The position numbers and the translations under genes were made by a program. The notes beneath the pieces are model-generated. The model did not search any database. It worked only from the letters and a program-made list of their open reading frames with translations, and was not told where the DNA came from. A stretch of 47,807 bases of DNA, taken from Rhodosorus marinus. Its lineage: Eukaryota > Rhodophyta > Stylonematophyceae > Stylonematales > Stylonemataceae. The first letter of the stretch is position 1. Every line of letters starts with the position of its first letter. Below are positions 20,011 to 29,587 of the stretch, piece by piece. Location of the stretch: contig JAMWBK010000014.1 in assembly GCA_029953675.1 (NCBI GenBank), positions 1-47,807 of the forward strand, read 5' to 3'.

Positions 20011-20246
20011 TTGGTACCCCTGATCATTGAGTGCTTTGGGTTCACGGACTCTGTTGGTTCTCGCTGGCTTCGGGAGTTGTTCCGCGAACGCCCTGACCGT
20101 CTTCAATCGTTGTTTACCCGCTTAAGTTTCCTGCTGTGGCGCATGAATGCCGCTTTGATGTTGGAGGCGCGAGTTCTTCGCCGCACTTAATCTTTTTTTC
20201 CCCTCGGGGTTTTTTCTTTCAGCCTCCGATTAAACCATTCGATTCG
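20011..20246 (+). mobile_element. Nested LINE family A 3' insertion with 8-bp TSD
   Basis: 5'-truncated at ttggtacccctgatcattgag; ends cagcctccgattaaaccattcgattcg. It is flanked by AACCAGGC at 20003-20010 and 20247-20254. The host copy reads straight through when the insert and one repeat are removed. This is the cleanest target-site duplication in the window. Confidence 0.9.
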
Positions 20247-20302
20247 AACCAGGCCAATAGGGCGAATAGCAGGGCTCGAGGCCGTGTGACCGTCCCGCGA
20301 AA

Positions 20303-20636
20303 GACCATTTCGACGGAATCTTGACCCGCTCAAAATAGAGCGCGCAGTGATCTTGGGACGGCGCCCTTCGGGGGCTTTTTCTTTTAAGCGAGTTGAATGA
20401 TTGGGCTATCTGCAGACGTACTCTCACGCCGATCAAAAAAAAATGTCGCGCTACATCCTGGAGTCGACGGCAGAACTCGTCCTTGCAAACGGACGAATTT
20501 TATGGATCAGCATGAGATTAAGTCTACAGATAGCCCAATCATTTTCAACTCGCTTAAAGAAAAAGCCCCGAAGAGCGCCGTCCCAAGATCACCGAGGGCG
20601 CTTTTTTGAGCTGGTCAAGATTCCGTCGAAATCGTC
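20303..20636. repeat. Imperfect inverted repeat made of two LINE-like tails
   Basis: The left arm 20303-20417 and right arm 20522-20636 are about 115 bp each and reverse complements with few differences, around a ~104-bp loop. Each arm holds a hairpin (gcccttcgggggc), a pyrimidine tract and ttaagcgagttgaatgattgggc, the layout of a LINE tail. It may be two opposed tails of a third subfamily, or a foldback element derived from them. Confidence 0.75.
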
Positions 20637-20662
20637 GTTCGCGGATCCTCGTAGTATCACGG

Positions 20663-20716
20663 GGAACTCTCCAGTTGCTGAACGTAGTCACAAGGAACTC
20701 TCCAGTTGCTGAACGT
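20663..20716 (+). repeat. 31-bp tandem duplication
   Basis: ggaactctccagttgctgaacgt occurs at 20663 and 20694, with 8 bp between units. No gene is seen from 20637 to 20920. Confidence 0.8.
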
Positions 20717-20920
20717 CTTACTTAAACGGAAAAAAGCGCTCGAAGGGACTTTGATTCATAGTGTCATGGTCGATAATAATGATTGATTGTGGAGGCGGAG
20801 ATTCTGCCTCTTCCAATAAGCCAAAATATGGCCATAGTATCAGTATTGATTGATTTACTCGGTTCCCTCCAATTACAAAGGTAAATGAACAGTTAGCGAT
20901 TGACTGTTCCTGGCATTAGG

Positions 20921-23687
20921 TGGAACCCAATCCTAGACTTCTCCCGCGCCTCCTCCTTCCCCCTCCGGACTTACCCCGATTAGGCACAAATCGTGCAGGA
21001 GACGACAGTCAATCAGCGCCCGGCGGTTACGCATGCTGGGGCCAACGGCGGGACTTATCAATACATGGCTCCGGAATGCGTGAGCGAGGACCAACCGTCT
21101 TTCAACAGGAAGACGGACGTTTTCAGCTTTCGGGTTCTTGTGTGGGAGCTGTTCTCTGGGGAGGTTTCATACAAGTAGCTGCAGTTGAGTTCAATATTTC
21201 GTCAGTTGCAATAAGGCACCTACGAATTTCCGCCGTTGGCCATGATAGAGCGTGGTTGCCCCGAGGAGGTGACGACACTGACGTGTGAATGTTTTTCTAA
21301 AGCAGCAGAGGAACGGCCAGAGTTTGGAACAATTGTAGTCCGACTGAGTGAGACTCTGTCAGGACTTGATCCAGGGCGGGAAAAGAGTTTGGACCCAAGA
21401 AAAGCACCCGAGTCGCCAGCGGAAGTTGAAGATAGAGTGTCGACCGTGATGAGCGATGAAGCGAGTGACGAATCATGCAAAAATGAATCTAGAAATGGAA
21501 AAGATAACTGTCAGACTCCTAAGGAGGGAGCTGTGGTCAGCACGATCGGATCAGAACAGCCTGCGAAGGCAGGCAGTTCTCGTAGATTGTTGCCGGAATC
21601 CGGAAAGGGTCCCAGGGATTTAGACGAATCTGGATTTGGGGCGTTAGGGCGTGCTATAGCAGGTGCGAACTGGGACCTAGAGTTGGCAGGGGAGTACCTG
21701 CACAAGTGCGCTGAGATGGGGAAGGAGGGTGAAACGTTTACATATTTGCTGGAGTCGGGGGAAACGTATTTGCTCAAAGACGAGATGGCCAAGTGGTTGT
21801 CACACGTCAGCAACGAGGGTAGGAGCGTCCTTCATTCCTGTGCGCGATACCAGAAGAAGGGAGAGACGTTGAAAGAGTTTCTGGAGTACGGGGGAAAATA
21901 TTTAACAAAAGAAGAGATGCTCAAGCGCTTGTTGGACGTCGACAACTACGGTGAGAGCGCCCTTCATGCATGTGCGAGGAGGAGGGGAGAGGCGCTGATA
22001 GAGTTGCTGGAGTACGGGGGAAAGTATTTACCCAAAGACGAGGTGGCCAAGTGGTTGTCGCAAGTCAACAAAACCGGTCGTACGGTCCTTGATTTGTGTG
22101 CGGGAAATTCGGGCGAGACGCTGATAAAGTTGCTGGAATATGGGGGAATGTATTTACCCAAAGACGAGATGGCCAAGTGGTTGTCGCACGTCGACAATGA
22201 CGGTTGTAGCAACCTTCATACATTGGTGGGAAACCCGGACAAAGGAGAGACGTTGATAGAGTTGCTGGAGTATGGGGAAAGGCATTTACCCAGAGACGAG
22301 ATGGCCAAGTGGTTGTCGCACGTCGACAATGACGGTTTTAGCGTCCTTCATACATGTGCGAGAAACTCGTACAAACGAGAGACGTTGATAGAGTTGCTGG
22401 AGTATGGGGAAAGGCATTTACTCGAAGAAGAGATGGCCAAATGGTTGTCCCGCGTCGTGGACGACGGTTGGACCGTCCTTCATTTCTGTGCGCAATTCCA
22501 GGAGAGGGTTCACCTGATAAAGTTGTTGGAGTATGGGGAAAAGTATTTACCCCGAGATGAGATGGCCATGTGGTTGTCGCACGTCGACAACTACGGTGAG
22601 CGCGTCCTTCCTGTATGTGCGCGATACCAGGAGAAGGGAGAGACGTTGATAAAGTTGCTGGAGTATTGGGGAGAGTATTTACCCAAAGAAGAGATGGCCA
22701 CGTGGTTGTCGGAAGTCAACGGCCATGAGAGCGTCCTTCATATCTGTGCGGGAAACGAGGAGAGGGGAGAGACGTTGATAAGGGTGATGGAGTATGGGGA
22801 AAAGTATTTTCCCAAACAAGAGATGGCCAAGTGTTTGTTGCACGTCGACAACTTCGCTTGTGGCGTCCTTGATAGATGTGCGGAAATCCCGTGGAAGGGC
22901 GAGACGCTGATAAAGTTGCTGGAGTATGGGGGAAAGCATTTACCCAAAGACGAGATGGCCAAGTGGCTGTCACACGTGAACCACTTCGGTTCGAGCGTCC
23001 TTCTTTATGTGCGAAATACCAGGAGAAAGAAGAGACGTTGATAAGGTTGCTGGAGTATGGGGGAAAGTATTTACCGAAAGAAGAGATGGCCAAGTGGTTG
23101 TCAGACGTCAACAACACCGGTTGGAACGTCCTTGATCTATGTGCGCAACACCAGGAGAAGGGAGAGGCATTGATACAGTTGCTGGAGTATGGGGAAAAGT
23201 ATTTACCCAAAGAAGAGATGGCCTACTGGTTGTCACACGTCGACAGCGGAGGTTCGAGCGTCCTTCATTTTTGTGCGGCACACCAGAGGGAGGGAGAGAC
23301 GTTGATAAAGTTGCTGGAGTATGGGAAAGAGTATTTACTCGAAAAAGAGATGGCCAAGTGGTTGTCACACATCAACTGCTACGGCGAGAGCGTCCTTCAG
23401 TTATTTGCGGAAAACCAGGAGAAAGGAGAGACGTTGATAAAGTTGCTGGAGTATGGGGAAAAACACTTACCCAAAGAAGAGATGGCCAAGTGGTTGTCAC
23501 ACGTCATGGACGACAGTATATCGACGCAGGTTCGATCCGCGTTCTTCGCGAGAATTTTCGAACGTACATAGCAGGAGCCGTTGATAAAGTTACTGGAGGA
23601 CGGGGGAACGTGTTTACCTGGAGAGGTATTGGAAGAACTGTTTTCAGGCGACATTTCAAACGAACGGAACGATTTTCGGTCTCCTGA
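20921..23687 (+). pseudogene. Protein kinase C-lobe plus ankyrin-like repeat protein (decayed)
   Basis: A single reading frame (to ~23003) carries LDFSRAS (a DFG-like site with Ser), GTYQYMAPE (activation-segment end), KTDVFSFRVLVWEL (subdomain IX), GCPEEVTTLTCECF and RPEFGTIVVRL (subdomain XI). These are tyrosine-kinase-like kinase landmarks. In-frame stops occur at 20981 (TAG), 21176 (TAG) and 21212 (TAA). No intron removes them with the frame kept. After a polar linker, 10 repeats follow. A 1-base deletion near 23003 shifts to a second frame with 4 more repeats (stop 23569), and a 15th degenerate repeat follows. No N-lobe or Lys/HRD motif is visible. Either a pseudogene, or a repeat protein translated from ATG 21242. 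Confidence 0.7.
21729..23640 (+). repeat. ~132-bp tandem coding repeats (14-15 units)
   Basis: Each unit encodes 42-44 residues. The consensus core is LIKLLEYGxKYLPKDEMAKW, then LSHVDNxGxSVLHxCAxxxx and a variable KGET linker. The GxSVLHxCA and LLEYG parts match the two helices of an ankyrin repeat, with an extra ~10-residue KDEMAKWLSHV helix inserted. The DNA is similar enough across units to imply recent unequal exchange or purifying selection on the repeat. Confidence 0.8.
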
Positions 23688-23839
23688 GGCTCAGGGCAGG
23701 AATTTTCGGGACGAAAGACGTTCCTAGTGGCAAAGACAGGTTCACGAGGAGAAAGCGAATTGCCGAGGTCGGAGACGCGGGGAAAGTTGTTGAGGCCTCC
23801 ATGTACATCTGTCCCCCAAGTATCCCAGCGGAAATAACC

Positions 23840-24180
23840 CCAAATTGCTGTGAAAGACCCAATTTGGGTTTATTCGCGACTGCCGTGATTACCAATGTGA
23901 GTCTGCGCGAGTGTATATGGTACACAACCAAGCTTCGTCAAATTCGTCATGCATAACCCCAGACTCGGAAAAGCCGTTCCGACAGACCTGCCTTCTACCG
24001 ATTACCTGCCGTTAGATTACCTGCCGTGGTGACCAATGACGGTGAGTCTGTGCGAGTGTATGCTAGTAAAGTCCAGTATATATGGTAAACCAAGCTTCGT
24101 CAGGTTCGACATGTCTAACGATGGACTCGGAAAAGCCGTTCCGACAGGCCTGCCTTCTACGGATTACCAGCGGGATTACC
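23840..24180 (+). repeat. ~150-bp direct duplication
   Basis: The block containing gtgagtctg.gcgagtgtat, ccaagcttcgtca, ctcggaaaagccgttccgacag.cctgccttctac is present twice (about 23890-24000 and 24035-24170). The second copy is interrupted at 24061 by an 18-nt LINE B terminus. No gene recognised between 23690 and 24370. Confidence 0.75.
24061..24078 (+). mobile_element. 18-nt LINE family B terminal insertion
   Basis: TGCTAGTAAAGTCCAGTA equals the last bases plus tail unit of LINE family B. It splits gcgagtgtatatgg of the duplicated block (intact at 23909), giving flanking GTAT-type repeats. An empty site exists in the other copy of the duplication. Confidence 0.65.
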
Positions 24181-24186
24181 CCAGAA

Positions 24187-24209
24187 TGAACGAATGGTTT
24201 AATCGGAGG
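24187..24209 (-). mobile_element. LINE family A, ~23-bp tail stub
   Basis: gaacgaatggtttaatcggaggg: only the tail repeat and terminal motif remain. The following 24210-24570 has no recognised gene. Confidence 0.65.
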
Positions 24210-24569
24210 GATTAGAATAACGTAATCCCACCTAGTGCTTCTAAATACATAGTTCTTTTCGTCGATACGGCATTCAGTTTACTCCATAAGACGAAACGAA
24301 AAAACCCACGAATGCACTTTAAGATGTTCTTTTTGAAAAAAAGATTTTCTGGTTCATTCAAATTTTGTTTATAACTTGAAAGTTCAACGGCCTGTCAGCG
24401 AGTTTGAGCCGAACCATTTATGTATCCGTTTATCTTCCTTCCATCTCTCAGAGCATACCATCCTGATCGGTGGGGAATCCATGACTTGCATAGGTGTTCT
24501 TAGCTCATTAGTGAACTCAAGGAAAATTGTCAAAGCTAACCTTCGCATACAAAAAACCTTGGTTCTACA

Positions 24570-24735
24570 TACGTGCCTGAAATACATCCTGAGCGAACAC
24601 TTGACAAGAGTTGGCTCGTGTTCGAGATCGACTCGGCACTGCCTCGAAAACCTTCCGCAAACACCCCTACTCGTTGCATAGCAGATCTCCTGGTATCGGA
24701 CGCAACCCCCAGACGCTCAACATATGCGGTACTGG
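24570..24735 (+). mobile_element. LINE family B RLE fragment
   Basis: Plus-strand codons CLKYILSEHLTRVG and RCIADLLVSDATPRRSTYAV match the family B RLE with one frameshift. Neither the finger nor the tail is present. Confidence 0.75.
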
Positions 24736-24832
24736 TTTTACTAACACAGCCTAATGCTCTGGTTTTTATTGGCTGGCTTTATTGGCATAGCCTAAACCGC
24801 TACGCAAGGCGTGAAAAGGAACTAAGCACTAG
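24735..24832 (-). mobile_element. Two consecutive LINE family B tail stubs
   Basis: ggttttactaacacagcctaatgct (25 bp) is followed by ggtttttattggctggctttattggcatagcctaaaccgctacgcaaggcgtgaaaaggaactaagcactagg. They are stacked head-to-tail, as in the 13236-13770 array. Confidence 0.7.
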
Positions 24833-24920
24833 GTGAATGAATGGTGAGGTGGCAATAGGGCCGGCTCTATCTGCCCTATCATATTACGATACTAATTTCA
24901 ACGGTTTGGCCTTAAAAAAA

Positions 24921-25351
24921 ACGTGATCACCGGTGACGACAGCCGCCGTACCACATACGTTGATCTTGCTGTTCCTAACCCTCAAGCTAGTCGTTATCTC
25001 CCGGCTGCGGGGGAGCGCCGTGGATCAGCCGCCGCCAGCATGAGACGCCGCAAAGAGATTAAATACGCGGGGGCTTTGTCTTCCCCTGGTGTTCGTGCTT
25101 CGGCACTAGCACATCGCTTGGTACCCCTGATCATTGAGTGCTTTGGGTTCATGGACTCTGTTGTTCTCGCTGGCTTCGGGAGTTGTTCCGCGAACGCCCT
25201 GACCGTCTTCAATCGTTGTTTACCCGCTTAAGTTTCCTGCTGTGGCGCATGAATGCCGCTTTGATGTTGGAGGCGCGAGTACTTCGCCGCGCTTAGTCTT
25301 TTTTTCCCCTCGGGGTTTTTTTTTTCAGCCTCCGATTAAACCATTCGTTCG
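24921..25351 (+). mobile_element. LINE family A, 3' fragment
   Basis: Begins inside the RLE (CDDSRRTTYVDLAV) and runs through KEIKYAGALSSPG, the stop, hairpin, poly-T and cagcctccgattaaaccattcgttcg. One base is missing near 25163. Directly followed by the 5' end of another LINE (25352), head to tail. Confidence 0.9.
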
Positions 25352-26808
25352 TAAAAAAGTGTGCCTGTGAAGAGTTCTTGACAACACAGCAGAGGAACGC
25401 TGTGTTCTCAAGAAGTCTTCCGGCGGTTTGTGATGGGTTACGGAGTTGGGTTGGGTGAATTTTTGGTTATCATATTCTTTGCTCGTGGGAGGCGCTGCCT
25501 TCCGTCGTCTTTGCCCAGGGTTGTTTGGGTGTGTGGCTTGTCGGCGGACTTTCTCTCCTTCTCTTGGGTTGTGGTGGAGGTTTCGGGGTGCTTTGTATTG
25601 GGTATTAGCCAGTCTTTGTGGGGCTTTTGTCGTGAAACTTCTCCTCGCCACACTCTTTTGTGATGGCTGGGGTCTCCCCACCTCTTCCGGTGGCCGGCGC
25701 TGCCGTCTCTCCGCCCATGGAGCTGCAAGTGGGCGCATTCAGCACCCAGGCCACTCTCAGCAACTCCCAACTCTGCTGTACCCCTCCAAATCTCCGGCCA
25801 AAACACCCCCCTGAACTTTCCCTGAGGCCGAATCCTGCCCCTGCAAGTGTCTCTCAGCCCTCCTATTCCCAAGTCCTTCGTCGGGGCTCCTCTGAAGAAC
25901 CCACGACGGCCATGGTGCGTATGATGCCTTCCCCCGTGGCCACGCCTGCATTCTCTCGCCAGCTCTCTCCGTTTCATCTCGTCTGGATAACGAACGTGCG
26001 CCCCCAAACCCCTTCTCGTTGTCGGGGTCGCACGCTCGTTCACTACCGTGATTTCCGCGATACGATGGCCTCCTCACTTGGAGTCGATCCATCTGAGTTC
26101 ATCTATATGGATTTCAATGGAACTCATGCCTGTTTCCTCGTCACAGAGTTTGCTTATCAATGCCTTACCTCGCTTGTCGCCATTCCTGAGCCCCAACGGT
26201 CTGCCCTTTCAAACACGACACTGACTCGTGCCCACGTCTCATTGTTTGTTGAGTTTGACCGCTTCGACGCAGGATGGGTTCCCGCGTCGGCGCTGCAGAG
26301 CCACCCTACCACGCAAGCTCCTGTTATCGCACTGGAAACTCATGGTGCGCGACTATCACGCATCCAGTCGAGCCTCTTTGCCCGTTTCCCTCCCCCGTGG
26401 AGTCCTCCGCTCGGCGTTAGAGGACTTCCTCGCCGCTGAGGCCGCTCTGATGGAAGCTCATCCGGCCTTTTACCTCTACCGAGCGACTCCTGCCCGCCCT
26501 CCTCCCCTTGACATGTGGGCGGCCCCATCGTGCTCCCCGAATCCGCTGGCTTTGGACCACCTCAGCGAAGACTCCGTTCCTGACAATCCTGCATCTGCCT
26601 TCTTTAGGTCTTTTAGTTCCTTCGCTCGTACGCCACGTAAGCGACGTGCCGCCCTGAGTCACCCTCAGAGGGCCCCCCACCGGATACCCGCAACGCCTCC
26701 GCCGCTGAGAGGACGCCTGATGTCTGGGTCCTCTTACCCCGCCCGGGTGTCACCCGTGTCCGTCCTGTTCTCCGATGCCCCCTCCACCTGGCGCGAGGCG
26801 CAGGTTGG
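25352..26808 (+). mobile_element. LINE family A (divergent subfamily), 5' part
   Basis: The 5'UTR differs from the main subfamily, but ORF1 and the start of ORF2 are clearly homologous. It stops ~30 codons into ORF2, at the border of Gypsy-1 integrase sequence (26808). It therefore lacks its 3' end, which ordinary target-primed insertion does not explain. Confidence 0.8.
25663..26719 (+). pseudogene. LINE ORF1, divergent subfamily (frameshifted)
   Basis: ATG 25663 (MAGVSPPLPVAGA). It shares SQVLRRGSSE, SPFHLVWITNVRPQTPSR, HYRDFRDTMASSLGV and FDRFDAGWVP with the main subfamily. A frame change near 26390 moves the second half (LRSALEDFLAAEAALMEAHPAF, SFSSFARTPRKRR) to another frame. The ORF2 ATG at 26720 (ATGTCTGG) is retained, but the overlapping TGA has become TGG. 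Confidence 0.8.
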
Positions 26809-27137
26809 CTTTTGATAGCGTTGTTGATCGTGTTGCCGTTGTGCGAAGACGGTTGCAGCTTCCGGTAGGGTCGTCATAGTTCGAGTTTCGTCCGGTGTAA
26901 TAAGGTCGGCTGGCAGGGGTGGATTCTTTCCGTATACTAGCTCGAATGGAGAAATTCGGTTGCTCCTGAGATTTGGCGATTCCACGTAAGTCCTGCCATC
27001 GGTAGAAAATCTGCCCAGTTCGACGTTGTTGCATTATATCGTAGGTACGTCTCCAAAATTTGATTTATCCGCTCCGTTTGTCCATCCGTCGGCGGATGAT
27101 ACGCGGTATAACTTTTCTGCTTCACCTTCAAAGAACA
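26809..27137 (-). pseudogene. Gypsy-1 integrase, second core part
   Basis: Minus-strand SYTAYHPPTDGQTERINQIL carries the third acidic residue (Glu) of the DDE triad; SNWADFLPMAGLTWN follows, then a frameshift, and RISPFELVYGKNPPLPADLI to QRQHDQQRYQ. It continues the integrase part at 29843-31052, from which it is separated by LINE sequence (27138-29547) and an inverted fragment (29588-29842). Confidence 0.8.
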
Positions 27138-27830
27138 GAGATATTCCACCCGCAGCCCCGAGGGCCCTGGGGAACGGCCCTTCGGAGCATCATGAACCAA
27201 CTCACGCACCGCCTCCAGATTGACCACTAACCGCGCACTGGGATGTGGCGCGGCGCGGTACTCTTCCAACACTGATTCAAACGAGGAGTCCCAAGGGAAG
27301 CCTTCCGAGGGAAAGAGCAAACGGAGCGGTGAAGAAAGATCATCGGAGTATGGAACCACAGGTTGCCGCTGCTGGAGGATCCCGGCTGCCCGCCGCAGAT
27401 CACCGCCTGCCACCGCGTGACGCGCCCGATTCTGTCGAGAAGACCTAAAAGCTGAGGGATCACTAGGAGAAAAGGAAGAGAGAGAAGCGAAATAAAGACG
27501 TTCGAGGTCCTCAAAGTCGCCGGAGAGGAACATTTGCAGTTTTCGGCGAGGGTGGACCCGGCGAGGATGTGGGTTGAGGGGGACGGTAGAGGAGGTGAGC
27601 ACGAGGCGGGGAAAAAAGAACAAGAGTTCCCAGCGAAGAGAGCAGTGAGGGTTCGCGGCGACCTGCTGCCAGAGAAAATCCAACACCAATCCTAGGGGCT
27701 TATGAAGTCGACGAGGGAGCCGTACGGCCGTGCTCTGACGACAAAGGGGAAGGGAACCGTCCGGGTAGGAGGCGACAAGGTGCGAAAACCACGAGATAAC
27801 ACGCTCATGCCAGGCTGAGCGGTCACTGGG

Positions 27831-27957
27831 GTGTTTCCTGCTGTGGCGCATGAATGCCGCTTTGATGTTGGAGGCGCGAGTACTTCGCCGCGCTTAGTCT
27901 TTTTTTCCCCTCGGGGTTTTTTTTTTCAGCCTCCGATTAAACCATTCGTTCGTTCGG
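27831..27957 (+). mobile_element. Nested LINE family A 3' tail (~126 bp)
   Basis: tttcctgctgtggcgcatgaatgcc to ccattcgttcgttc splits tcactgg|taaacagg of the host copy. At most a 2-bp repeat (GG) flanks it. Four extra bases (ggtg) sit at its 5' junction. Confidence 0.85.
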
Positions 27958-28001
27958 TAAACAGGGGTAACCGGGACGACACGCACGCGGAGGAGGAAGA
28001 C

Positions 28002-29300
28002 TCAGACATCGGGCCTCCCCTCAGTCGGGAAGGCAGATCGAATATCCGGAGGAGGTGCCTCGGAGGGAGGCTCAGGAGCCGCACGACGCTTACGTGGAGG
28101 GCGCACGAAGGAACTAAAAGACCTGAAGAAAGTAGACACAGGGTTTTCAGCAGCGGAGTCTTGACTGAGGGTGTCCAGAGCCAGCGGATTCGGAGAGGCC
28201 GATGGTGCTTCTGCCATGTCGGTGTCACGAGCCTCGGAGACAGGGCGAGGGGAGGAAGGGTGCTCAAGAGTCGGCGGCAGAAGGTCAAACGCAGGGTGAG
28301 CTTCCAGCAGGGTGGCCTCAGTGGAGAGGAAGGCCTCTAGCGCGGTGCGGAGGACCCCGCGAGGAGGAAAACGCGCGAAGAGGCTCGCCTGTATGCGCGA
28401 GAGCCGCGCCGCATGAGTGTGTAGCGCGACAACCGAAGCCTGCGAGGCATCCAGGTTTTGCAAGGCCGACGGAGGAACCCAGCCGGCGTCAAAACGATCG
28501 AACTCGACAAACAAAGAGACATGAGGACGAGTCAGTATCATGTTGGCCAGAGCAGAGCGCTGGGGCGCGGGGGTGGTTACAAGCGATTGAAGGAACTGGT
28601 AAGCCGAGTCAGTAACAAGAAAACAGGCATGAGGGCCCGTGAAGTCCACATATAGGAATTCAAACGGGGCGACCCCAAGGGAGGAAGCCATGGTGTCGCG
28701 AAAATCGCGGTAGTGGACGGGCGCGCGGCCCCGACCACGAGAGGGGGTCTGGGGACGCACGTTCGTCATCCAAACAAAGTGGAACGGAGATAGTTGGCGA
28801 GAAGAGTCAATAGGGATGTGTTGTGGCATCATACGCACCATTGCCGTCGTGCGTTGTTCAGAAGAGCCCCTGCGTAGGACCTGCGAATAGGTCGCACGTG
28901 GGGCACTGGAGGGAGCAGGATTCGGGCCCGACGCGGGCCCAGGAGGCGTCTGTCCTTGAATAGGGGTAGGCCAGTCGGAATCAGGAATGACCGGAGCGGA
29001 GCGCTCGGGTCGGGTGGAGGCAGGCCCCGCTGTACCGCGCGGATCCGCGGGGACGGGCACCGGGGGGTATGGGGCAGGCGCGGAGGCGGAGAAGCGCTCC
29101 AAATAGGCGATCAGCAGGGGCAGGCGGTGTTCCTGGGAAGCAGTCACAAGAAGACTCGTCATTTTCGAGCAGATCCCATGGGCTAACTCGTCAGCGCAGT
29201 CCGTGAGGGTGGCCGCGGTACTAAACCCGCCCACGCAGAGCTCCACGCGCGCTGAGAGAACGGCTCCGTCCGCCGGAATGGGTGGGGAAACCCCAACCAT
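28002..29300 (-). CDS. LINE family A ORF1 protein, intact frame
   Basis: 432 codons from MVGVSPPIPADGA to FPTEGRPDV, uninterrupted, the best ORF1 in the window. The N-terminal 60 residues are mixed hydrophobic. Residues ~85-150 are Pro-rich (PAPYPPVPVPADP), then comes a conserved block (SPFHFVWMTNVRPQTPSRGRGRA cut by HYRDFRDTMASS), VEFDRFDAGW, and a basic C-terminal PPRKRRAAPEPPSEAPP. I see no zinc knuckle, RRM signature or esterase motif. Probably an RNA-binding structural protein, by position only. Its TGA lies inside ATGTCTGA, which also starts ORF2 (ATG at 28009). Confidence 0.75.
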   Translation of the reverse strand: MVGVSPPIPADGAVLSARVELCVGGFSTAATLTDCADELAHGICSKMTSLLVTASQEHRLPLLIAYLERFSASAPAPYPPVPVPADPRGTAGPASTRPERSAPVIPDSDWPTPIQGQTPPGPASGPNPAPSSAPRATYSQVLRRGSSEQRTTAMVRMMPQHIPIDSSRQLSPFHFVWMTNVRPQTPSRGRGRAPVHYRDFRDTMASSLGVAPFEFLYVDFTGPHACFLVTDSAYQFLQSLVTTPAPQRSALANMILTRPHVSLFVEFDRFDAGWVPPSALQNLDASQASVVALHTHAARLSRIQASLFARFPPRGVLRTALEAFLSTEATLLEAHPAFDLLPPTLEHPSSPRPVSEARDTDMAEAPSASPNPLALDTLSQDSAAENPVSTFFRSFSSFVRPPRKRRAAPEPPSEAPPPDIRSAFPTEGRPDV

Positions 29301-29587
29301 AACGATTGGAAGGTGTGAAAAACCGATTCATCCACGAAACCCCCAAAAAGAGAACTTGTTCCCAACGTTTGCAACCAAAGAAAAACCACCACGACCCCCA
29401 AGGGGCGCTAGCAACCCCCAGCACGCACCACACCACTAGAAGATGCGGGGGAAAGGCTGCAGAAAGAAGCGCCTCCCACCGAAGAACACAATTGCGACTC
29501 AAAACCACCAAAAGCCAGCACCATACACCCTCACGAAACCAAAAACTGATTCGTTTTACTGAGTATCCTGTTATTATCGAATGAATG

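Larger units (their letters stand above)
17723..20288 (-). mobile_element. LINE family A, 3' half copy (with nested insertion)
   Basis: Covers RT motifs A-C, thumb, finger, RLE, stop and tail. The 5' break is at 20288, inside the RT entry region (at ctcgaggccgtgtg). It is interrupted by a plus-strand LINE A 3' fragment at 20011-20246 flanked by an 8-bp repeat AACCAGGC. The sequence is close to the copy at 31054-33505. Confidence 0.9.
27138..29547 (-). mobile_element. LINE family A, 5' half copy (3'-truncated)
   Basis: 5' end CAGTTTTTGG at 29547, as in 731-5166. It contains ORF1 complete and the first ~250 codons of ORF2 (minus a nested insertion), ending at gagatattccacc upstream of the RT core. 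The copy at 31054-33505 starts about 20 bp further along the element, so the two are complementary halves. Confidence 0.9.

Noticed and set aside
20303-20636. DNA-transposon MITE
   Set aside because: The arms have LINE-tail layout and I see no target duplication or TIR typical of a known DNA-transposon superfamily; kept as an inverted repeat only.
20981-23571. Reassigned stop codons (TAG/TAA = Gln) to explain in-frame stops in the kinase
   Set aside because: Other genes and LINE ORFs here end naturally at TAG, TAA or TGA at conserved positions; local decay is simpler.
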